The notes below the pieces were generated by a model. The model was not told the DNA's origin and ran no database searches. It saw only the letters and a list, made by a program, of their open reading frames with translations. Positions 37,917-52,136 of a stretch of DNA of 64,000 nucleotides are shown piece by piece; within the stretch, counting starts at the first letter, position 1; each line of letters begins with the position of its first letter. Both the position numbers and the translations under genes were made by a program. The stretch comes from Drosophila miranda (taxonomy: Eukaryota; Arthropoda; Insecta; Diptera; Drosophilidae), in contig NC_046674.1 of the NCBI RefSeq assembly GCF_003369915.1, positions 16,678,001-16,742,000 of the forward strand. Reading direction: 5' to 3'.

Positions 37917-40900
37917 CAATACTTGAATAAATAAAAGCAAAATATTTTATGGCAAATGAATTAATTTCAGTAGTTTGCATTTGCAATGCGTTTTCACACT
38001 CGCCTCTTAATTTTCACCCATTTCCTAGCCGCAGTCGTCGTTTTTTTTTTTGCAGGATTCATCTCTTAGGATTTTGCTGGCGAAATCAATGCGAATGGAG
38101 CGCTCAGATGCAGTTTTTGATTGCTGGTTTTTTGGCTGCCGCCTGGCAGCCGGCCGTAATAAATATAATTATAATTTAAATGTAGTTTTATGTGTGGGAA
38201 AAAAACAGAGGAGTCCGCAAACAATGCAGCAAACACGAAGGGGACACTGAAACGATTCAGGCATGAATGGAGCAAGGAGCATGGAACATGGAACATGGAA
38301 CAGGGGATACTCGTAGTAAATTATCTTCTGCTTTTTTGTAGGTTTAATTTCGCATATAATATATATGGTTTTATGGCTACAATTCCTATACAACAGGGGC
38401 TGCAAAACCACGACCTACATTACGCTGTGGTTCCCCCAGCAGACCCCCCAGAACCCACAGAACCCCAACCGCCAAGACCAAAGCCTGACAATAGTTTATG
38501 GCACAAGTGTTAAATATTTTTGTTTGGCACGCCAATGCCCCGAGCGGAACTCACACAAGCTCCCACACCCCGCCCACGGCCCGCCCACGCCCCTGCCGCG
38601 CAGCCCTCCTTGGTAACAATTACAACAAAGACGGCATCGAAATAAATGTAGAAATGTAGAAATTATTAAATACGAGCCATTCCACCAGCCATTCCTGCCA
38701 TTCCAGCCGTTCGAATCGATTCCGGCCTATCGATCTAACAGTATTCTTCTCTTGTTTTCGGGGAGCTTGACTGGCGTTTTACAATAAATAACCCCAGGCC
38801 GGGCCCTGCGGGGAGGGGGGGCTGCTCGTAAATTAGAGTCCCTTCATATTGCCAGCCGCTTTAAATGCCCCCAAAGGATTGGTGGGGGGGGGGGAGGCCC
38901 TCCAACTTGCGAAACGCCTACAATTTAATTCAATTTCAGCAAGTTTTTTTCAACTATTTTTAACTTTTGCACTTGGGCGGCGTCTCTGCCGCGGGAGCAC
39001 AACAAGGAGCGGCAGGGAGCGGCAAGGAGCGGAGGGTAAAAAACGTGAGGAAAAAGGTAAACCAAATTATAATGCTTAACCTTTAAGCCTGCCTCGGATT
39101 GCGTGCTAAGTTCTCTTGGTTACTTAACTTGGCCAAGTTGTTCTTGGTCTACTCCTGCCTCTGCCCCTGTCTCCACCTCCGCCTGCGCCTGCGGCTCCAC
39201 TCTGGGGCTCTTATTCGCTCTTGATGCCCTGTAGACGACTTCCTTGCCAGGGGTGTTATTATGTTGTTCGCCTCGAATGCAACACGGAGAAGGGGCGTGG
39301 CTACGGCCGGGCCAGACACCAGCCAAGGATTCCTAGGATTACTGCTGAAAAGATAATGACGGTGCGGCGGCTCTTCTTTTGGGTAAACAACAATTATACA
39401 ATAGCAAGGTTTTTGTCAAGATAATTGCGGCTTTTCTCAAGTGGATGTCACTGGATCTATCCCACGGGTACGGGTATTACTTCTCTCGCTTGCTCATTCG
39501 TTCCCCTTCCAAGGTACGAGTCTACGCCTGGATTCCCGTTCGCTGCCAAGGCCATCGTATCCACATTAGCATATTTCTGATAGCTCGGGCTGCCCTCCAG
39601 CCCCGCTCGGCTCTGTCGCTCCCCGTCTGCAGCGTATCCCATGGTCGAGGTCAGAGCCAGCTTCCTGCCACAACATCCTCTGCCACTTCAAGCTGTGCGC
39701 TTGTTTGCACCTACGCCGACCCAGCCCGGCACGGCCCTGCCCGGCCTTCCAGCGTTTTTTCTCCGTCCGCTCTGTCCCGTTCCGTTGCTCTGCATTTCAG
39801 CCGTGGGCCGTTGTTGGCTTAAGCCATGCCAGCTGTTAACGACCTTTGCCGGTTGAGGCTCGTTTGTTGGCCAACTCGTGGGGCGGGACTGGCTCCGCGC
39901 CGGAACGGAAGGGGGAAGCGCGCCCGGAGCGGGGCGTAAAACTGCAATTGCGCTGCGAACTTTATGGAAACGACTCCGCTGAAGAGCCAACCCCGGAAAG
40001 GGGGCTACGGAGTGAGTGTACTGTGCTGCGCTGTGTGCGCACGAGTGTATATAAGTTTTCTAAATTTATTACAATTCGCGCGCAAACTGAAAGCTATAAT
40101 TTTCGAGCGGTTTCTGGCGACCACGCCTCGAATGTCGAATGTCGAATGTTGAATGTCGATTTTTGATATTTGCGTTTGGCACGCAACACGATTTAAACTT
40201 TTTCCGCCGCTCTCTCCGGGCGGACGCCTTGCTAAAAATATCCATAAATCAATTTGAGTTGATTCCCAGAGTCGCGAGGGCTGGGGACAACCTCAGCCCC
40301 GATATCCACACCTTCCCCCGGCACAGCAGGCGTCCCGCTGAGTGTCTCGTTTAAATTGAAAGATGGGTGGAGCGGCACCGTGCCCGCCCCCGTCTCCGTC
40401 CCCATCCCGGCATTAGTTTGCATAAATTTCACCGACAGTCCTTGGCTTGCTTGGGATTGAAAGAGGCTTTGGAGGAGTCCTTCGATATTTGCTTGGTCAA
40501 TATTTTCCACTGCGGCCCCTGAACACTTGATGCATATGCCTCCCACAATTAATTGCAGTTTTCGCAGCTCCAGTTGACGCTGCAGCTGCAGCTGCTGCAG
40601 TGGCATATCCGGCTCAGTCCGTCTCCATCAGTGTCGCCGCCCTGTCAAAAGATTTAACAGTTTAATGAGGTTTTGTGCAGTGCTCACATCTGCTGGCGAA
40701 TTCATCTTTCCACATGTGTATTTATTGTATTTACTTGATGCTGTTGCGGTCACCAGTAGCAGCAGGAGCAGCAGGAGCAGCAGCCGGGACCGTGCCCGTG
40801 CCCGTGCCCGTGTCCTTTTTGCCAGCCATCCATCCATCGATCCACCCAGCCAGCCGTACCATCCATCCATCCATCCATTCATCCTTTGCAACCCGTTGCC

Positions 40901-43355
40901 GCTCCCTTTCCCGCTCCCGATCCTGGGTCCATTCCCGTGTCCGTTGCTGAATGCCATCCGTCCTCTGTCGTCCGTCGTCGCATGTCAATGCTGCTGGGCA
41001 TTGTTGACAATAGGATTTATATTTCAACAGTCTCGTTGTCCACTCTCCCCCACAGCCCCCTCTCCCACACATGGCCAACTTTTTCCCATTAACATATTGA
41101 TTTTTATGGCTCGCAAATTTACGAGTTTCTGCTGGGAATGGGGCACGGGGCACGGGGCACGGGGCATGGCCCTCGGCCGCTTTTTCTCTCTCTCTCTGTT
41201 TTTTTTTTTTTTGCCGTTTTCGCTGACGTGTATAAAAGGTTTTAAAAGTAACGCCATTAATTTCTGTAATGCCTCAGGAAACACTCTAACATTAATTTAC
41301 AAAAGTTCAGAGGCGAATATATCAAGTGCCCCTTCCAGGGAGAGCAAACATTCCCGATGGAAATTGTTCAAATGCAGGATTTTCACAAACTACAGAAGGA
41401 CATCTCTGTCCACTGAGCCCACGGAGTTCAAAGCACTCATTCAGGGATAACCCCTGACGGATATACGCGTATAGTTTCAGGGTATGTCGATTTTTCTAAT
41501 GAAATGCCCCGCCACGTATGCAAATCAGGCATATTATTTACAGTCGCTTTGCAAGACCAATAAATACGCAAATAGTTTGATAGAAAGCCGGCAACGACAA
41601 CAGCCATAATAAATCCATCCGAATAGATAAGTTTGCACAATCCGCCACACAAACTCGCACTGCGATGTGCCAGACTGGCAAATATTGATGTTTTGCTTTG
41701 AAATTGAGTCGGGGACACAGCCGCGGGGCGGGCGCGGCATATAAGCCAGAACAAGCCAACAAATCACCTCAAGAGAGCACATTTGCTTTGATGATAATAT
41801 TTGATCCGGCCTGCAATTAAAAAAACTACCGAAACCTCAAAATCACCGTGAACTTCGTCTTCGACTGGGGGGCGAGTGGGGGCGAGAGGGGGCGAGAGGG
41901 GGCTACTGGGGGCGACTGGGGTCTAGAGCAAATATTTGCCAACAATTATTTGTGCCAGGCGTGAGGCAGGGGCTCTCCCTGAGCTTCTTGGTTTCTGGTT
42001 TATTTGGCTCTTAAATAAATTACATGGCAATGCCCTTCAAAATTTTGCGATGATAAACACGTTCAAACCGTTCCGAACCGCATAAAACCTTTACAATTAC
42101 TTATAAATTTAAGGCATTTATAACATGCTTAATGAATTTCCAGCTGGAGGAGCTGGTCCTGGGTCTGCTCCTGGTCCTTGCTGGTTGCTGCTTGCTGGTT
42201 GCTGGCTGCTCCTTGCTGGCTTGCTGCCTGCCCTGGCAATGTTTTCGTTGAATTATGATGCTTTTAAAATGTAATTTATTTTTTTAAATAAACACCGAAC
42301 GCGCTGCTTTCGCCGTCTTGCTGCCGCCTTCCCCTTTCCCTCTTCCGCTCTGATGTTGCTTCCACTTGCTGCTGCTGGTGCTGTGTGCCAGCAATCTGAA
42401 ATGAATTTAATTTAATTTTATTATTTCAGTCAGAATTGCCTCGACGGCGGCATCTTCGCGCTGCTCAGCTTATAATTTCGTTGATTTTTATTATCCCTTT
42501 TTTGTGATTTGGCCCATAATTTGTTATGGCTTCTTAAGTGGTGGAAAGTGGAAATCGATCAATGGTCCGCCGACAAAGAGAGACGATTGCCGAGTATATA
42601 CAGTTTTTCATGCAATAAATATCGATGGAATGCATGCTTCAAGTTTTGAATGCAGAAAGAAAGAAAGGAAACTCCCAAAGTTTGTTTCCCCCCAAACCAA
42701 TTTATCGATATGGTCATTACCGAAGGCTGAAGTTGGCAACATCTTCACATGTGGAGTGTCTTGGCTGGAATTGCATATGGCCGGAACCAGAACTTTGTGC
42801 AATCAAATTGGGCAAACAGGCAAGAGCCGGAGCAACGTCGAAGTCGTACTTCAAGAACTCAAGTCGTGCATATTTATCAAAACATTCTCGATGTACATAT
42901 ACCATATACATATACCAGTATATGTATGTTGGGGCGAGGGGGGGTGTGGAGGGGGAATGGGAAAAAATTGCACGTGCATGCCAAATGCAAACACGGGGAA
43001 ATTGCTGGCACTGAAGAGACCCCCACACAGCACACACACACACACACACACACACTCAGACAGAGTCTTGGCCAAGTTAAGAAGTGAAGGAGAGTTGTGT
43101 GGAGGGCCCCTCCATCTGGCGCTGACGTTGCCAGGCGCTTCAGAAATGTGTAAAATATTTTGCACATCACAGAATATGGCACGCGGCAAAGTGCAGCAAA
43201 CAATATTTATTATAGGAAATATGATGTGAATATACTCCTCCTCGCAGCACACATACATATATTTATATATACCATATACATACATAAAGAGAGAGAGAGA
43301 GAGAGGCATCGTCTCCTTGCCGCCTCGCTTTGATTAATGCCTGCAATGGGGACAA

Positions 43356-43372
43356 CATGGCGTATGCGTAAT
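43356..43372 (-). promoter_or_regulatory. dispersed 17-bp motif ATTACGCATACGCCATG, copy 5
   Basis: Exact 17-bp match in inverted orientation. Confidence 0.6.
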
Positions 43373-45853
43373 GTGGCAATGAGATACAAATCAAATGATG
43401 GCCCAGGCAGCATTAATGGCCAACTATTAAACTAATCGCTTTCGTTGCCTTCCGACTGGCAATTATCCATCCCCCCTCCCTTTGCTCCCTTAACTGCTTA
43501 CTCGCAGCCCCCCCCCCGCCGCGAGCACTCTTCATCTGGCCCGAAAATCAAGCCATAAAAGGAAACAAAAGAAACGAAAGCGAAAAAAGTCCTCCCGGCC
43601 AAAATGTCGATCTCTCAGCGGAGGAGGGCGGCAAGTGGCAAGTGGCAAGGTCCGGGGCTCAAGCAATTTTACACCTGTCAGCAAATAAAACGTTGATACA
43701 CAAATAGAAAAATCCGTCTAAGTAGCAAAATTATTGTTGAAGGCACAAAGCGAAAGCGAATAAAAAAGGGACAGCCGGCAAGAGAAGATCCAACAGAATC
43801 GCTGCCCCGTTGTTGCTCCCGCTTTTGGCCTTGTTCAAGACAAATGCCGGCCAACAACAAAGGCCAGCTCATTGTTGTTGCTCTTGATTCACCTTTCTGG
43901 CAGTAGCCCTCCCCTATCTCTCTCTCACACTCTCTCGCCCTTTAACACCCTCTACTTGTCTCTTTCTTTCTCGTTTTTTTTTTCGTGCTGCTTTGTGCTA
44001 AATAAACATTTATAAAAACAGCCAAAAGTTTTATTCGCTGATGCTGCTTCTGTTGCCACTTTTTGGTCCTTTCTGTGTGCTCTCTCCTCTCTTCGCCCCT
44101 CAATGCTGGCCCAGAATTTCATTTTGAATTTCCTCTGAACATTTCACGGGACTTTGACGCGTGGCGAAAGTTTATTTCTATATATTTTTATATGGTACCC
44201 AGCCAAAAGGTACGCGCACTCCGAGTATATTTGATAAGCGAGTGACTTGGTCGCTAAAACAGACTGAAAAGGACTTCACGGTGAGATTTTGATATCTCAA
44301 CCTAATTAGTACCATTTTGTGCCAGATATATGTGTACAGATTTGTATCTGGATTTATCTTGGAAGCGCAGCTTCGTTCCAGTCCGTAGAGGACTGTGGCC
44401 TTGATCGGCCTTCTACTCTACTCCTCTCCTCGTCCGGCCTTGGCCTGCGTTTGGGCTCTGTATTTGGTAAATGAATTCCCTAAATATATGAGTACAGGGC
44501 ATCTGGCAAGCAGCTTTATTTCGAGAGCTAACATTTCATTCCCGTTTTAGCTGTGTTCCATTTTAAAATTGTTGCTGCAGCGAGTGCGTGGGCGGGCACT
44601 TTGATGGGGCACAAACGGCATGGGGAGTACGAGTACTACCATAAAGCCATAAACCGCCGCAAGTCAAACATCTTGCCAGAGAGAGAGAGGGGGAGGGAGA
44701 GAGGGACAGAGAGATCTGTGTCGCTCTGGGATAGATAAGGAATTGCTGTTTAGGCCAGAGACATGCATTCGGGCCCGGTTGATAGATGGCAGCCGCATTG
44801 TTTGCTTTAAGACTTGGCTTGGCGATGACTTGGCTCCGATAATGGCTTATGAATGCCCGGGCAATTGCGTCATGTAAACTAGGATGGTGGGCGTGGTGGC
44901 CAGACGCGTGACGCCTCCTTCGTCGTTCGTCGTTCGTCCCTCGTCCCTCGTCCCATGTCCTGCTTCTAGCCGCCTGGCGCGCCCTCAACATGTGCCGGAG
45001 CGAGCCATCAAGAGGCGATGATACGCCCACTGTGTGTAAGTGCAACGTTGTAGACTGCAGCACGCTGCAAGGCGTTGAACAACATGACGCGCTGCGATAG
45101 TACTCGTGTGCTTGTTGTGCCACGTCTGGGCAGTGCTCGGCCCTGTTGGGCAGTGCTGGGCAGTGCTGGGCTTTCCTCGATAAGCATAGGGTGTGTGTGG
45201 GGCATGGGGCTCTCTCAATGATGTTATTTCTTTACGTGTGTGTGGGTGTGTGTGTGTGTGTGTGGGTGTCTGTACATTCCCAAGTTGATGTCTAATTTAA
45301 CGCTATCGTAAAGTTGCCAGCGTTTGCTTTCTATCATCCATCTGGCTCTGCTCTCTCTACACGCTCCGGCAGTGGCTGTCAATGTGTCAGCCAGTCCAAA
45401 ATCGAGACTTGTGCGGGCTGAAATGGTTGAAAAACACATGTAACTGCAAATCGGTATCGTCATCGCCATCGTCATCCGTTGTTGTTGCATTTCGTTCTTG
45501 TCCTCCCTGTCGTCCCTGTCCCCTCTGTCGTCCCTGCCTTGTGTATCCTGCCAGGACAGGACATTGTTTCGGTAGTTGGTAGATGTGTGAATGGCTGCAG
45601 GGGGACGAGTGGTGTGGTGTGAAGAGGAAGTGTAAGTAAAATGTACATACATAATGGTGATCCTGGCTCTGGGTGCAGCAGCCGTCTGCTGCACAGTGCC
45701 AAAGGAGGTCGTATAAATGCTAATTAGTGTGGCAACTCTGTAATCTATCGTTTCATGTTCTGCTTATCGAAGCGTCTGCAAATCGAAAATCCACTCATGG
45801 TGCCACTGCAATCATAATGGAGATGGGCAGCGAGAGACTAGAGAAGGCAGGTC

Positions 45854-46253
45854 CTTTTTATACCCGGTCCCGTATATTCGATTGGGGGGTGAAAGTGGAT
45901 GTGTGCAACAGCCAAAAGCAGAGTCGATACAGCCATAGCGGTTTGTCCGTCTGTCCCAGAGTCTACAAGAGCTAGAGATATGAAATCTTGTATCCAGACT
46001 CCTGTAATATCGGATTGCCCCCTTCCGCACCGAAAAAGACGAAAATCTGAAGATACGAGCAACGCAGAACTATAGGAAAGACCATACCTACTAGATGGCC
46101 AGGATCAGTTCCGATTATGATTATAACCAGAATGAAACGCGCAGATCTTCCACGAGCCTACCTGTTCCCTCTCCCTCTCTTTCGCAAGCTCTTCCTCGGG
46201 CAGTGTACGCCCTCTGGAAAAGGAGAGCCATGCTGACTGAGTATCGGGTATCC
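45854..46253 (+). mobile_element. DINE-1/INE-1 type interspersed element (Helentron-like, non-autonomous)
   Basis: Starts TTTTTATACCCGGTCCCG and ends GAGTATCGGGTATCC. Internal landmarks in the expected order are AAAGTGGATGTGTGCAAC, GAGTCGAT, TTTGTCCGTCTGTCC, AAGAGCTAGAG, TATCCAGACTCCTGTAATAT, CCCCCTTCCGC, GACGAAAATCTGAAGATACG, CGCAGAACTATAGGA, and the TTATAACCAGAATGAAACG block. These match, as I remember it, the fly DINE-1/INE-1 consensus. The copy is about 400 bp, has no coding capacity, and is diverged and probably old. Confidence 0.75.
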
Positions 46254-49200
46254 TTTTCGCTCTCCTTTTCCTTTCATGTCATCAGCCTTGCTCTGCCTCA
46301 AGCACCAGCTAATGGAAGCCTGCTTCTAGTTGCTTCATCAATCTCTGATCAATCTTCTAGCAATTAAGCCAATAACCAATTACTTTGTGCAATAAATCTT
46401 GGCAAACAATCCCAGTCCCAAGAGTTGGGACATAATGGCCAGTAAAAAACACATCTAGTGACAAAAGGCACTGTTGAGCCGCTCACAATCCGCTTACACT
46501 CGTATGAACTGTATCCCAATTGACCCAACTTTCGTGCCAGGGCTGGCAAGTCAATCCATCACTGGGGAAACCTGCTCCTAACCCGCACGAAAGTCCCTCA
46601 AAAATGTGTCGCTCCCGCCCCCGTTCCCGGCCCCGTTCTCGGCCCGGGCAACATTTGTCATCAGCTCAATAATTGTCAACAGACAACAGAACGAATTTAC
46701 ATGTGACAATGTTTGAATGCGAGAGAGAGGAGAGCCGTCCCGTGCTCGGACTAATGTGCTGCCAAGTGTCTGGAAATGTTGTTCCATTTATAAAGAAACA
46801 AACTCAATTTAATTTGCCATAAAGTTGACAGGGCCTGATACCGGAGTGCAGGGGAGTCGAAGCGTGCGACGTGCCTGCCATTTGAACTGTACGAATAGAA
46901 ATATACAAAGGCTTAACACTGGGAGAACTGCTAATCTGGCCGACGAACAGGTCCCAACCGACGGGAAGACCAACCCACCGACCCACCGACTGACCCTTTT
47001 TCGGACCCAAGTCTCGCTTGACCCTTTTCGGTGCGAATCTGCATATTCCAGTGTTAATCCTACTTGGGAATTTATAAAATAAATTATTTACTTGACGAGG
47101 CCTCCATCCAAATGAAGAAAAAATAAATATCCAGCTTAAGGAAGGAATGAAAAATTACCAAAGCACCAGCTCCATCTCCATCTCCGTCTCCGTCTTCAGA
47201 TGAAGGATGAAAGGGATGAAGCACACACATAGTTTCCAGCCTATTGTGGCGCTACAACTGTCGCCAGGTGGCTTTAGGGGAGGGGGGGGGAGGGCGTCTG
47301 TGTGGGTTTCTGGGAGTGTGGCAGGTCCAGACCCTGCTGACGTGGCACAAAATGAATTGCACTTGATTGTGGCAGCTCGTGGCGAGGCAAGTCGTTGCGC
47401 GGGGCGGTGGGGGGCAACGCAGGTGGAATTGCCAGTGCAAAGTGCATCGTTAGCCAAAATTTACGTGGCACGTTAACACCCGGACTGCCAAAAACAAGCC
47501 AGCCCCGGCGCAAGGTGTGCTCAACAATCGTCCCTCGTTCCTCGACCTCGTCGTCGCCATCGTCCTCGCCATCGCCCTCGCCATCGTCCTCTCAGCTCTC
47601 AGCTCTAGCTCTACTTCCATTTCCACCTGCAGGTCGCTCTTGAAATTTATGCTCGTGAATTATGAATGGAAATGGCGTCTTGGCCCGCACATCTACGAAT
47701 CCGGGTGTTTTACCAGCCATCCAGCCAGCCATCCAGCCAGCCCTTTTTTTGTTTTTTTGTTTTTTTTTCTTGTTGGAATTTATTTAATAGTCAGCTGCAG
47801 AAAATGTTCTCGACGGTTGCTGTTTTGCTTTTATTATTATAAATTCATATGCGTTGTCGATTAATTTTCATTTTTCCCCCATTTCTCATGTGCGCTCCGC
47901 TCCCCTCTCTCCCGCCTTGTGTCCCATTACTTATGCTGTTTTTAATTTGCTAGGTTCAATGCACGTGCCACAGCCCGAAACGAATCCTTTGCACACACGA
48001 ACACGACTACAAACTACAATGGCCAACCCTTTTCCCCAGCTCCCCCCCGAACAGATGCTGCACTAAGTCAAAAGGGTCCCCGACTTTTGTTGATTTTATT
48101 TAACCTTATCCCAACTCAGGGCCTTGCAAGGGACAGGGACAAGGACCGAGGGACAAGCTATCTCGAAATATGATTGCTGTGGAATATACAAATATACATT
48201 GTCTGATTGTTTAATGCTTGGCAAAAACGATGCCCAGGAGTGTCAAAGGGAGCGTTGATGGAACTCTGATGAGTTCCTTGAAGTGCGAGCACGAAATCTC
48301 CTTCAGTGCACATCATGATGCATGCATCGCTGTTAATGAACGCACTGAACTGCACTGATGATCAGCCGACTGGTTGTGGTATCAGGGAAGGGACCCATTA
48401 TTCCCCAGAGACCTATCAGTGGCGACACCCCTGAATGATTCTGATTTGCGGGTAAATCGATTTTCAATTGCATTCTATTTCGGGGCCGGGACGCATTGTA
48501 AATGATTATACTCGAGTATTGCTCTCGGATGGAGGGCAATTTTCCATTTGGCTTTCTGTTTTCATTCGAGCAATCAAATAAAAAGATCCCAATGTAAGCC
48601 TTTTTTTTGGCAGACAATCCGCATAAGAGGGCGCCTAAATTGGCATTCCCTGTTGGAATACAAAAACAATTTTTGTTTCCTCTTTTATTTCGCTTTCGCT
48701 TTTGTTTTTCCTTTTTTCTTTTTGCTCCGAATATTTTCCTTTATTTGAGGAATATTTTCTCTTTGCCTGGGCGAATTGGCTTCTGTTTTGGCAAGCGGAT
48801 CTTAATATGGTCTTCGACCCCACTCCCACTCCTCCGAACCCTCTCGCTGCGTCCTCTCCGTTTGCTGTCTGTTTGCTGTGGACACGGAATTATGGAATGT
48901 CTGATATGGTGATGTGATTCTTCATTAGATTTATCGGACTGCAGACGTGGCTGGTGGATGGCACCGTCTCTGCCGGAAGGATACAGGCAATATCATATTG
49001 AGTTCCTTCCACAGCTCGACAGCAAATAAACACGCAACACACAGCAGGCGGCGGGCGGCGGACGGCCCTCCCTGCAGGCTCTTCAAATGAAAAGTCATAA
49101 AAAAGCACAAAGGATAATGCGTTTTTAATGGCAATGAGTTTGGCTTTTGTGCTTGTCGGGCATAAAAAAACACAAAGAGAACAAAAAGAAGCCAACTGAA

Positions 49201-50664
49201 ATGAAAATCCTCGTGAAAAATCCTCGAAAAAATGAAACAGAAAATTTGTTTTGGAAATGCACAAAAGTCGGCTGGAAGCCCGAAGTTTATTTAATTAATT
49301 TTTCTTTAGCAGTCGACCAAGAAAAAATATTATGCCCGTATGTAGGTGAGTATTTTTTGCATGTGGCAGGAAGCTGGGAGCATCCTTTTTCAGGCCATCC
49401 CGGCCCACCCCACATAACCCCCACATACCCCCCACATGCTCGCACGCGTACGTGTTGATTAAGCGCATTCACTTGACTTTATTAACGAGGCGAAAAAGGC
49501 TGTGGGAAAAGTTGCTGCAGACTTCTGGCTGGATACGGCCCAGGACTGCGACAGGGAACGGGAGCAGGAACAGGAGCAGGACCAGAACAGGGACCAGAAC
49601 AGGGACCGGGACAGGGACCGGGACCAGGACCGCTAAGCCGCGTACAGGCCCAGTTTCTGCTACAGTCATTCATCTAGGGAGACAGGCAGGCAGGCAGCAG
49701 GCAGGCAGGCAAGCGAGTACACGTTTAATTTTTGTATAATTATTCAAATTTACGTTGAAAACTTGCCGCGCTGTGCCAGCCACAGACTCGCTTCGTAAGA
49801 GACAGAGTGGGAGTGGCAGTGGGAGTGGGATTGGGAGTGGTGCTCCGGCAATAAGTACGTTGGCATCCCGGGAACGTGACTACTCATAAGCCATTAGACA
49901 ACCAGGCACCGATGACCTGAGACTCAGTTTCGTATCTCCCCGGCAGGCCGTAATCCCCAAAGGCGCTCCTGGTGCGTACGAGAGCTGGTTGTCATTCCTT
50001 GCAGCTCAGCGGCGGCGGTGACCAGACGCAGATTGTCGCTGGTAATGGTTGACTAATTGAGGCCGGCAACGGACAATGGGGCACGGGACACGGGACACGG
50101 GACACGGGGCACAGGCCACTGCGAACTGCCGTCGAGATTGAAGGGGGAGCGGAGCGAGTCGATGTCGACGAGTGATTCGAGTTCAGGTTCCGTCAAGTCG
50201 GGTACCAGTGATTTAGAGCGCGCTTAGCAGTTCGGACATGTGTCGTCCGTGTGGTTGCTAATGAGCTGCAAATCGGGGGGCCTTGTGTACGTGCAGGAGT
50301 CCTTTTTGACGCTCACCTTCGGGGCAGCACACTCACGCACTCACGCACGGGACTGCGCGTAAGGCAGGCCTTGAATGCCCATTGACTGGCTATCGAATCT
50401 TAGCCCCTCCATGCGCGGGGTCTAGGCTTTGCTTTCGAGTACCTGATGGCTTGGCAATGAACTAATTTATGTAGTGGTTCAAGCTTTAAGCGAAACCTGT
50501 TCATAATTCTGTAGCTGAATGGTGAACCAGTTCCGAAAAGGATACTCCCCCACGGAACAATCAACTAAATCACAATTTAAGCCGCACAGCATTTGTAATT
50601 TATGAAGCAATTTATGTACAAAAACGTACACACATAAATACGTCCACGAATAGGGATTTGTGCG

Positions 50665-50678
50665 GGCGTATACGTAAT
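50665..50678 (-). promoter_or_regulatory. dispersed motif ATTRCGYATACGCC, copy 6
   Basis: Minus strand reads ATTACGTATACGCC. Confidence 0.5.
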
Positions 50679-52076
50679 AAATATGCATATCCTCCTCTGA
50701 AGTGCTTTCTGTTTAAGCTGGAAGCTTTTTATTCTACCTCACTCAACTAATTAAAAGTTTTATTCAATAATTTAAGCATTTGCGAGGCATTTATGACCGC
50801 TCTCATGGCCACACAATTACCAAATGTCTGCAACTATTTAGGGACAATTTTTATTGCCTACCCCCGAAGGGGAGCGACCAGAGGGAAAGCGGAGGAAAGT
50901 GGGGGAAAGCGAGCGGAAACAGCAAATGAAATCATTCTCTAAAATGTAATTGTGCCAATGGCAATTTAGTTGGGATCTAATTTTAGTTTTTCGGCTACAA
51001 ACACCGAAAACCCGAAACTGTTGACGGACGACTTTTCGGTGGCCCTATCCGTGCTTTCGCCTTTCGCATTTAGCATTTCAGTTTTCCCTTTTCCACGCCC
51101 GCAGTGGGCGGCATTGGTCAGAGAGCCGCCGACACACAAACAACGCCACCCCCCACCCCCACACCCCCACACCCTCACACCGTTATGCAAATGGAACGCA
51201 ATGAAAGAAAATCAATTAACTAAAGCAAACACGCGGTGATGTAAGCAACAACAATGGCCCAATGGCTCAATGGGCAGATACCATTCCTCCGATCCTGTCA
51301 AACGCTCGATTCGGGTTTGGTTTGAAAATTAATTAAAGCTCATTTGATGCAATCTTTCAGCGGGCCTAATCACTCTGCGTCTCGTTGGCCTTGGCCAAAA
51401 TTCAGTTTGCCCGACCAGTAATTAGACCCCGTAAACGTCAAGCATCACGGGCCGGCATGGCCGAAACCGAGCCCAAACCGAACCCAAACCGAAACCGGGC
51501 CCGTCCCGTCCGGAATCCACATGCGTATAAAAATTCCACAGGATGTGTGAAGGGATGATGGGATTGTGGGCTGTATTTCTGTATTTCGGGGGAGAGTACA
51601 GCTATGTGGGGCATGACTGTCATTTGCTTTATGCACATGCCGAGGAAATATTCATGATTGCAGTTAACAAGGACAATAATGATTGATTTATGTGTGTGGC
51701 CTGCTGCCCGCTGCCGCTGCCCGCTGCCCGCTGCCGGGCCATGGCCATTAGTGGCGGGGCAGCAGCCAGCCAGCAGCCAGCAGCCAGCCAAGGACTGCTC
51801 CAGGTTTATGGCAGGTGTGGAGGCGGCTGATCCAGTTAACAGCCCTGGGATAAAAGTTGCTATGATTCCTGCTCGCAGTCCTCCCAATCCGGCATAAAAC
51901 TTTGAGTGGCTCGTTAAAAGTGTAAGCCAACTAAGATGTGCCAAATGAACACTGCCGAGTGCCTGGCAGGGGGTTTCCGGCGAAAACATAACATTTAATT
52001 AGATTACGCATATGAGCGCGTAAAATGCCGCTGGAAACGAAACTCGTTTACATTTTGTACGAGTAAGAGTACAAGT

Positions 52077-52136
52077 ATCTCTGGGTATCTCTGGGTATCT
52101 CTGGGTCTCTGGGTATCTCTGGGTATCTCTGGGTGT
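52077..52136 (+). repeat. tandem TCTCTGGGTA repeat
   Basis: About six copies of a 10-bp unit, one shortened. Confidence 0.85.

Larger units (their letters stand above)
28360..45853. other. gene-free stretch
   Basis: I find no convincing exon in about 17.5 kb. The stretch has GGCT (28763-28806), CA/GT (31378-31410, 31771-31802, 34740-34772, 36071-36115, 37882-37914, 43030-43054), GA (43286-43304), CCAT (about 40860-40880) and CTGT (about 32459-32480) tracts. The longest frame (42504-43229 +) crosses a CA repeat and has no recognisable domain. Three copies of the ATTACGC...ATACGCC motif fall here. Confidence 0.55.

Noticed and set aside
40665..41450. 261-codon plus-strand frame
   Set aside because: Contains AGC, CCGTGC, CATC and CT simple repeats translated as low-complexity sequence. 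No domain.
41534..41782. 82-codon minus-strand frame beginning MCSLEVICW, with a TATA-like word upstream
   Set aside because: Short, no homology recognised, and the TATATGCC context is not a convincing promoter. It could be non-coding conserved DNA.
42504..43229. 241-codon open frame as a gene
   Set aside because: It runs through a CA microsatellite (poly-Thr-His), has no recognisable domain and no conserved-looking core.
52077..52136. CRISPR-like array
   Set aside because: Simple tandem repeat without spacers, in a eukaryotic genome. The other arrays in the window are also spacerless.
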